Below, in pieces: positions 57,005-64,000 of a stretch of DNA of 64,000 nucleotides. How positions within the stretch are numbered: position 1 is the stretch's first letter; every line of letters starts with the position of its first letter. Both the position numbers and the translations under genes were made by a program. Source of the DNA: Macrocybe gigantea. Taxonomy: Eukaryota > Basidiomycota > Agaricomycetes > Agaricales > Callistosporiaceae. The stretch covers positions 1 through 64,000 of the forward strand of contig SJRY01000194.1 in NCBI GenBank assembly GCA_011319805.1, in the 5' to 3' direction. The notes under the pieces are model-generated. The model worked only from the letters and a program-made list of their open reading frames with translations. It made no database searches and had not been told where the DNA came from.

Positions 57005-58281
57005 ATGAGACTTGTCTTGTTCTTTGTCTTCGTGTTCCTCTCGCTCCTTGTCCTGGCCGAGGACGAGTGTCCGCCTGGCTACCATCCGATCGAATACCCC
57101 CCAGGCTCCGGCAACATCATGTGCGAGATTGTCGACATTGTGTGCCCAGGAATCAATCGTGATTATACCATACCAGTTCGTCGGACACTCCGTATAGGTA
57201 TCCTGCTATCTGACTGCTTCTCTAGGGCACGAAGACAAGGCTATGCTGCCCTTCGGAACAACACCTCGTTATTTATAATGACAACACCAGGGAAGGCATT
57301 GTACGTACCTGGCCTTTGCGATGACATTTTTGCTCTCGCTCAGCTACAACCAGTGCTGCGACGCCGGCCGTGTTTACGTAGGTCAGAAGCCTAATGGTAG
57401 GTGTTGCAACCCGGGACAGGTTGTCCGGAATGGCGAATGCACTACGCCCCACCACGATGCCCCGAGCAACGGCGGCACTCCATGTGAATCCTGTCCCAAG
57501 CAACCTCATGGAGCCTGTAACTTGCAAGCGGCTTGTGGAGATTCAAAGACAAACGGGTTGAAGTACGGTCGTTGTTATCGCCTGACCTTCCCGGAGACTG
57601 GAAAGCAGCTCGGGCGCGGACGTTCAGGAGCTCCAGATGAGTATATTCAAGATGGCTACATTCAGTTGGTATTTGACTTTTTATTCTTTTCCTGCATTTC
57701 TGATGGGATGGAGCAGAAATATTGTGTACAGAATCTGCAAATCGGCATTCTCTGAGCATTGTGGCGCTGGACCAGTTAGCGTTGCCGACAAGTTCTACGT
57801 TCAAGACATCACTGGCGGCGCCTCGGATACTGCTGGCCTAAAAAGCTGGGTGAGTACCTCATCTCTCTGCTGTGTGTTCGATCTAATGAAGTCTTTGGTC
57901 TAAACAACAGATTGTAAGCAGAGCATGTATATCTTGGTTCTCATCCTGACCAGAAAAAAATTTTTTAGGATGACAGTAGCAACGGCGCACATATGTCGCT
58001 GACCACCGATCCCACAAGAGCTGGCGCTTTCTCTGGCGAAACGTCATGTTCAGGTTGCAAATGTGTAGTGAGGCTTCATCACATCGCTTATGCTTGCCCT
58101 GCCACTCAACCCGGAATCACATATGTACGTACTGTTTTGAGCGATAAGATATTCAGTTTCACTGATTCTTACCTTTCAATTTTATTCGGAACAGTGGCCT
58201 AACCCGAAGATTGGCTTGAATCTGCAGTTTACCGAGGTCCCTTGCGATGGGGACTTTGTCAACTTTACGCCAGGGAAGTGA
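57005..58281 (+). CDS. Secreted Cys-rich protein of unknown family
   Basis: The exons are 57005-57139, 57226-57300, 57354-57664, 57717-57849, 57969-58124 and 58195-58281, giving 298 aa in frame. A clear signal peptide (MRLVLFFVFVFLSLLVLA, cleavage before EDE) is followed by paired Cys motifs (LCC, CCDAG, CCNPG), CESCPKQ, KYGRCYRLTFPETGKQLG, RICKSAFSEHCGAG, CSGCKCVVRL and LNLQFTEVPC. About 20 Cys suggest many disulphides. The 119-bp gap after exon 4 may instead be two introns of 61 and 55 bp around a 3-nt exon ATT (57911-57913), adding one Ile where the paralogue has Val. I do not recognise the family. Confidence 0.72.
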
Positions 58282-58504
58282 TTTGGGTGTTTGTTCACAT
58301 GGAAGACTTGCTCGATGACCGTCAAAACGTGCCGTCCATTTTGGACCGATGCAGTGCAGCTTCTATTTCTTTGACTCTGTGGACCCGGCTTTTTACTATT
58401 CTATACCATTCTTTTACGTCTACGTACAGCGCAACGGTGTACTCTTCAATGGACATTTGGTTGCTTTTCATTCAATAACTTGAAATCGGATATCGTACGT
58501 GCTT

Positions 58505-60720
58505 TTAGCGTGAGCGCTCGGCGGAATCAAATGTGACGGGCCTCAAGAACAAGGATAGGACAAACTGCATCACCGCGATGCCGGTGAGAGTCCAATAGCC
58601 GACTTTCCACGCATGCATATATGCTTTAATGACCGCACGGCGTGATTGATCATCGACCGAATCACGAAGCAGGCCGACGACGTCGTTGAGGTTGAACTGA
58701 CTGCTAGAAGGCATCGATACGGTGATTGCATGGCGGAAAGAGTTGTTCACAACTGATGCGAGAGACGGCGAGGAACCGTTACATCAGACAGGTAGGAATA
58801 GTCGATAAGAGGCATGGAGACGCACTGGCTCCTACAACCCCAACCCCCAATACTGCACCGAGGGTAGGAGATGTGTTAACGAGCGCCGTTACGGTAGCCA
58901 TCTCTTCGGGTGGTAGACCGACTTGCGCGATCACGAGCGATATAATCGCACCCTACAAGATAATTGAAAAGAACATAATCGCAAGCGGGTTCGAATGAGC
59001 TACACACAGATCCGAAGCCAAATCCGGATAAAATGGCATAGCCAATGACGCGGCCAAGCGAGCTCCTCTCATCCAGCGTCGACATAAGTCCCTAATGCGA
59101 AAAGTTGCCAAAAATAGGTAGGCAATGAACATGAGGATCTCACCAGGCCAACTGGAAGAATTGCCATTCCTAATAGAAACAATGGACGTACGTGTCCGAA
59201 CTTCTGGGATGCAGAATTGGTTAACGTGCTGGAAAGTGCAGCCGCACTGAGAAACGGAATGACAAGGGCAGCCGCATTCATGGACGATACGCCCAATAAC
59301 TGCAGGTAAACTGCAAAGCGTAATTTAGAACAGAAAAAAGAAGGCCACTTTCGCCCACTTACTCGGAAGGTAGAAGGTCTATAACACCTCAATGAATACT
59401 GTAGAGACGTCCAAGACAAGGACTAATACGACTTACCGTGGCAAAGATATGAAAAAATAAAAGGCACCGAATAACTGCATTCGAATATAAGCTGAATCCT
59501 TGAGGTGAATAATGAAGAAACGGAAAGGCTGACCGACGATGAGGGGCACATTCCTCCATTTCCACTGCTTGAACAAATATAACGGTGCGACTGGAATTTT
59601 GGCCTTGCTCTCTGCTAGTACAAATCCTATGAACGAGACCGCCGCTGCGCAGGACATGCCAATTACGGCTGGTGAATTCCAGGGCAACTCTTGACCGCCT
59701 AGATTCATCACGATGACGAGGAAAGTCAATGTAGCCATAAGGAGAATCATTCCAGTGATATCAAGCTTCCGAGATATTTCCTTGATGTTTCGAATCAAAA
59801 ACGGAGACGGCGGCAGTCGGAGGGCTTTCAGCAGGATCAATGTGACTGCAAGATGGTCAGACACGCCCACGCGGGGTTTAATTGGTGGCGACGGACTAAC
59901 TGGTCCGAAAGGAGCATTGAACAAGAATCTAAGTGGAAAGCGGGAAAGTGTCAGGAGTGAGAGGGATTCCACACGACGTTGACTTACATCCACCTCCAAT
60001 TTCCTGATTTCGCGAACGCACTGCCAACCACCGGGCCCATGGCATCCGAGATGACGAAAACAACATTGATCAGGTTCAAGTAGGAGCCCTTTGTCTTTCA
60101 TTGGTGAGTTCTGCATTAATCGACGGTAGCAATCGCCCATCAGCCTCAGAGAGGGAAAAATACACCAGCCCGACTAGTACGCACGAATCTGGATACTTAC
60201 GGGAGATGATAGTCATTGACAAGGATAACAACCCTGCGCCGCCGAGTCCGCTTATCAATCGGCCTGCGACGAGTTGAACTAGCGTTCGACTAACGCCTGC
60301 GATGATATTTCCGACAACAAACACCCATAGTTCGATGATGAGAAGGCGTTTGGTGCCTATTGCGTCCTTTATCAATTGATTTAATGACACGAGGGGATAG
60401 GGTGTGGTTACGAGACGTTTTAGAGCGTGATTATATCTGTCGGACTTACGGCTAGGCGCCCAGTGATAGGTTGAAGAATTGTAGCTGTGAGAAGGTAAGA
60501 TGTCGTTATCCAGGTTAAAGAACCTTCGACATGAAGGGCATTGCCGATGCTTGTCACAGAGGTTGCTACGATCGTTTGCTCTACAATTGTACGAAATACG
60601 ATGAACGTCTAGCTCATATCCCTAAGAAAGAGGTGATAAGCAATCTACATACCTATCGCGAACAAGAATGAAACCAATCCCAGGCTGGATATAACGCGCG
60701 AAAATGAGGCCAAAAAGCGG
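58505..60720 (-). CDS. MFS transporter, DHA2-like (14-TM drug:H+ antiporter type)
   Basis: This is a multi-exon MFS gene on the minus strand. Supported segments are an exon ending at 60653 (FRFLASFSRVISSLGLVSFL), 60450-60580 (EQTIVATSVTSIGNAL; SYLLTATILQPITGRLA), 60201-60366 (DAIGTKRLLIIEL; AGRLISGLGGAGLLSLSM), 59988-60110 (LTNERQRA; DAMGPVVGSAF), then KALRLPPSPF, NVPLIVG, YLQLLGVSSMNAAALVIPFL, and the end at 58505 (GIAVMQFVLSLFLRP). DQTIVAT-like and GAG motifs fit DHA2. One base is missing near 60083 (GCTCCTACTTG; Pro then Tyr-Leu expected) and perhaps another near 59903. The start is not settled. Substrate is unknown; toxic-compound or siderophore export is typical of the family. Confidence 0.7.
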
Positions 60721-60948
60721 AAAGAAGGATCAAAGGCCGATTCGGGTACAGACGAGACGGGCTAAACGACCCGTCCCTGCGTAAAATTAAAAAGCAGCAC
60801 GAACCTGAGCAAAATCAAACCGATGTGAGTCCAGCCCATCTCATCAAACTTCTGAAATTCGTGTGCAGCCTGTCCTGGTTCGTTTTCATCCACAATCGAC
60901 TTGGTGCTTTGTTGATCAGCGGCTTCGTGGACACCTGGCAACTTGTGT

Positions 60949-61533
60949 TTAGCAGCCTGAGCGCCTCTTCCGTAAAGGATTGGTATAGAGAGCTAACATA
61001 CCGCATTTGTGAACATGCAACTCATTTGATAGCACGAGGCTTGTTCCAACAGAAACGGCTGTTTTCTCCGCACCGGGTTCATCGCCACGAAATCCAGCAG
61101 GCTTGTTTTGATGTGTGGGGACACCTGCGGTGCGACATTGGTCCACTGAGTCAGAGGACACCGATGTCCATGTGGCAGCCCCAATCATCGCTGCTGTCGT
61201 CGGCGCCACCCCATAGAAGTGATCACTGGCAGGCCCGTTCCCAGCCTTACCGCTCGCAGCAAAAGACCTCGGTTCTTCCTTCGACAGGCCATTCTCAACT
61301 GAACCTCGATCATCGTCATGCCCACGAAAATTCGGATTCGCCATCTTGAACAAGCCCGGCGTCTCTGAATTCTGGCACGAGAATTTACGCTTCAAGGAAT
61401 CCGTTCGTTGTGAATTTCGCGGGCTTGAATCTGATTTCTTGTCATGGCAGACATTGAGGATGGGTTCTATTGCACTGGCAGCTGCTGTCATCTCCACGTC
61501 CTCAACCGCAGACATGATCATCATGGAGCTCAA
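60949..61533 (-). CDS. Open frame of 194 codons, unrecognised
   Basis: A single long frame (MSSMMIMSAVEDVEM start) is hydrophilic, with no motif I know. It could hold a 5' exon of the MFS gene or be chance. A frame on the other strand overlaps it. Confidence 0.2.
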   Translation of the reverse strand: MSSMMIMSAVEDVEMTAAASAIEPILNVCHDKKSDSSPRNSQRTDSLKRKFSCQNSETPGLFKMANPNFRGHDDDRGSVENGLSKEEPRSFAASGKAGNGPASDHFYGVAPTTAAMIGAATWTSVSSDSVDQCRTAGVPTHQNKPAGFRGDEPGAEKTAVSVGTSLVLSNELHVHKCGMLALYTNPLRKRRSGC

Positions 61534-62513
61534 GGTGCCAGGAACAACTGGATAACGTCACTGTGTGTGGTAAAGAAGGAAGAACAGAAGGACACGACCA
61601 CGGCATAAAGGCGTTGACGGTTCCGACACGCCGACCGCGTATTTTGATCAAGGGTCCGCCACCCGAAAGCGAACCTGCAGTTCCCGCCCACACAGAAACG
61701 ACAGCTACACGCAACATAAAATCTCAGGCATGAACCGCTGTAATACGGTACATTGCAAATGCCATGTCAGCACGAGCATCTTGCGGTCGAACGTTCTGTG
61801 ATGGCCGGATGGCAATCAGACGGCGACAGCCCACAGGTGACAGCCGCCGAGTAAGCCCAAAAAAGGCGCGATCATGATCAGCGATATTACAGCACGGACA
61901 TATATCGTACAGCACATGTGCATGACAGACAGCGTTGGAGCAGAGTTTTGATCATAATCACAAGCCGCAATTGATGCTGCGTGGGCCGGTTCGCATTCAA
62001 GCCGAGCCAAGTGAGCGCTGGACAAACATAGAGTCGCAAGATCTATAAGGTATATACAGAATTTCATGCTACTAGTGCTATATACAAGACAAAAAAAGAA
62101 GACACAGGTATACGCGACCTGAGGTATATATCAAAGTAAGCCAGAGGGTGTGTCTGCTAGAAGATACAGGTGTTACACGAGACGGCCAGCAAAAAAAAGA
62201 AAAAAAGGGGAAAGTTCAATAGTTGCATGTCGCGAGGTGCAAATGGAAAAAAGAACAGGTGTAAAGGGCCTGGTATGCGATGACAATGCAATGCAATGGA
62301 TATCATATGCCAATGACGAAGCGAAGCATGCACGAAAGGAAACGCGTTTGCAATGCCAGAAAAGCCATTCTCGTATTTTGTTTTTTTGAGTCGTTGTGCG
62401 TCTATAATCGTGAGAAGGGAGAAGATGACGAGAAGAGAAAGGAAGCAGAGGGACAAGAGAAAAGAGAAAAGCGCAGAAAAATAAATAAATCAGCAAAACA
62501 ACGAGAAAAAAAA
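61534..62513. other. Intergenic, no gene recognised
   Basis: It holds only short and A-rich or low-complexity frames. Confidence 0.4.
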
Positions 62514-64000
62514 TCACCGAGACAGGCTCTTCCGCCTCCTGTTCGGCTGGATCGCGAGCACCGTCGCCGGCGGGGACGACGGCACCGCCTGCATCATCGT
62601 CGTCCTCGTCGCACCCTCACTGCGACCAACATGCACAGACGGGACTCCATGCTCGCGCATGCCCAAGCCCGTACCTCCGTCCGCCTTTTTCCGAGACGGC
62701 ACAAGCGGTGGCCACGAGTCGTCGCGCCTCTTCTCCCTCTCCCTCTCCCTCTCCTTCGCATCAAAAGGAAGAGGAAGAGGAACGCGCCCTCGAGCGTGTT
62801 CTTCCTCGATCTAGAGGCGCCGACGCCGGCGTCCTTGACGTGAGAAGGCTGGTGCGGGGGGACAGACACGACGCCAGGGAACGGAAACACGACGTCCGCC
62901 CAACCGCTGACAGAACCCGCTCGGCGCGTCTTGGTCCCGTGCACCCACGTTGCTGTAGCTGCTGTTGCTGCTGACGCGCGAGACGCGACCGGCGCAGGCG
63001 CGATGGTGTTCCGATTCGCGGCCTTGTTGCCACCGCTCTTCTCGCCTTCTCCTCCATACTGCGCGACAGCAGCGCTGTACAGCGCGCCCTGCGAGCGCGT
63101 CGCCGTCGCGCTGAACGATCCAAACATCCTTGATCTACAAAAAAAAAAAGCCGACATATGTGAGGCTCCGCTTCACCCCAACACGGAAAAAAAAAGCAAA
63201 AAAAAATAAATCAAACCCACCTCCCGAGTTTCTTCTCACCCGTCTCGCTCTGCTGTTGGACCTGCTGGTCCCACCTCCGCTGCTCGACCTGCCACACCGG
63301 CGCCGAAATGTCAATCACGCTCCCCACGCCCGGTTTGGCATTGGCGAGCGACGACGAAGCCTTGCTCGACCCAGAGGAGCGCGACGATCCGCTCGCGGTA
63401 TGCTCGCTCGGCTCACGATCGTCCTCTTTCCCAACCCCCACAGCGCTGCCCTGCGTCCGAATCCGAGCCTGAGCCTGCGGGGCGATCTTGGACTTTGACC
63501 TCTTCTTCTTCGCCTTGGCTTTCTTCTTCTTTTCCTTGTCTTTTTCACGCTTCCTCTCCCTCTCCCTCTCTCTTTCCTTTTCTCTCTCTCTCTCTCTTTC
63601 CTTTTCCTTCCCCCACGCGTCGAGCTCTGCCGCGCCAGCAGCAGCAGCAGCAGCGGTAGGAGTTGAAGCACCGGGTATCGTGCTAGCGCTGCCACTCGCA
63701 CCAGCCTGGCTGCCCACAAGCCTCGCCTCGGAACCAGACCCAGAGCTCGACGACGACCCTGCGCCAAGCGTGAGCGAGCCCATCACGCCCGCCACAGCCG
63801 CAGCAGCAGCGTTCGCAACGAGACCAATACCCAACCCACCACCTCCTCCTCCGCTCCCACCACCTCCGCCTCCGCCTCCCCATTCGCCTCTCTCACCCTC
63901 GCCAAATCGACACCATCCACATTGAACGGCGAGCTCTCCTTCGCAGCCTTGTAATCAAACTGGTACGACCGCGGCTGCGAGCGGCGCTTCGGCGGCGGGT
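62514..64000 (-). CDS. 3' part of an Arg/Glu-rich low-complexity protein, cut by window end
   Basis: Read from 64000 down: RSYQFDYKAAKESSPFNVDG, a Gly run, an Ala/Ser-rich stretch, a charged (Arg-Glu)n/Lys-rich helix encoded by a (TCTCTC/CCTCTC)n tract at ~63540-63610, then APVWQVEQRRWDQQVQQQ. An 86-bp intron (63135-63220) follows, then MFGSFSATATRSQGALYSAA and WADVVFPFPG. To keep one frame, single-base losses must be assumed near 63905 (GATTTGGCG) and near 62758, after which the frame ends SRKKADGGTG to KSLSR and a stop at 62514. Family not recognised. Confidence 0.45.

Noticed and set aside
63540..63610. CTCTCC-rich tract as an intergenic microsatellite
   Set aside because: It lies inside the minus-strand frame and encodes the Arg-Glu repeat.

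Overview
The window reads as a filamentous basidiomycete (Agaricomycetes-like) nuclear genome. Genes are split by many 45-90 bp GT-AG introns, there are two FunK1-type kinases, and the transposons are chromodomain Ty3/Gypsy, Ty1/Copia and Tc1/mariner. No rRNA, tRNA or CRISPR was seen.

Layout. (1) 1-6.9 kb: a truncated, frameshifted NCS1 purine/cytosine-type permease next to a complete 11-exon paralogue (875-2952), then a six-hairpin (GH88/GH105-like) glycosidase and a DUF1275 membrane protein, both on the minus strand. (2) 8.8-11.7 kb: a six-exon FunK1 kinase. (3) 11.9-12.7 kb: two solo LTRs of family A, each with a perfect 5 bp target duplication. (4) 12,947-46,604: a 33.7 kb retrotransposon nest. 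A decayed Copia (minus) is the outer host. It holds Gypsy-D (40,012-46,168) and Gypsy-B3 (minus, 5' end lost). Gypsy-B1 (plus) sits inside the 3' LTR of B3, and Gypsy-A (16,655-23,500) and the young Gypsy-B2 (24,974-31,488) sit inside B1. Target duplications support the insertions of A, B1, B2 and D. (5) 46.6-52.6 kb: an LTR-B remnant, a FunK1 5' remnant, a Tc1-like transposon with one stop codon, and a second FunK1 kinase. (6) 52.9-64 kb: PEX13, a divergent pair of secreted Cys-rich paralogues of unknown function, an MFS (DHA2-like) transporter, and the 3' part of an Arg/Glu-rich protein running off the window.

Most notable. Families A and B both carry an 11-nt primer-binding site, 2 nt inside the 5' LTR, exactly complementary to the predicted 5' end of their own RNA; this is the Tf1-type self-priming layout. 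Family B also has a ~760-nt leader without any ATG in its youngest copy, which still holds a ~200-codon open frame separated from gag by one in-frame TAA. After pol it has an extra ~132-codon ORF that overlaps the pol stop as ATGA.

Two kinds of damage recur. CpG-biased C-to-T/G-to-A transitions make the transposon stops, as expected from methylation or RIP-like defence. Single-base losses appear in unrelated host genes and in the young element; these look more like consensus-assembly errors than pseudogenisation. Host genes do not form an obvious pathway; FunK1 genes border the nest on both sides.
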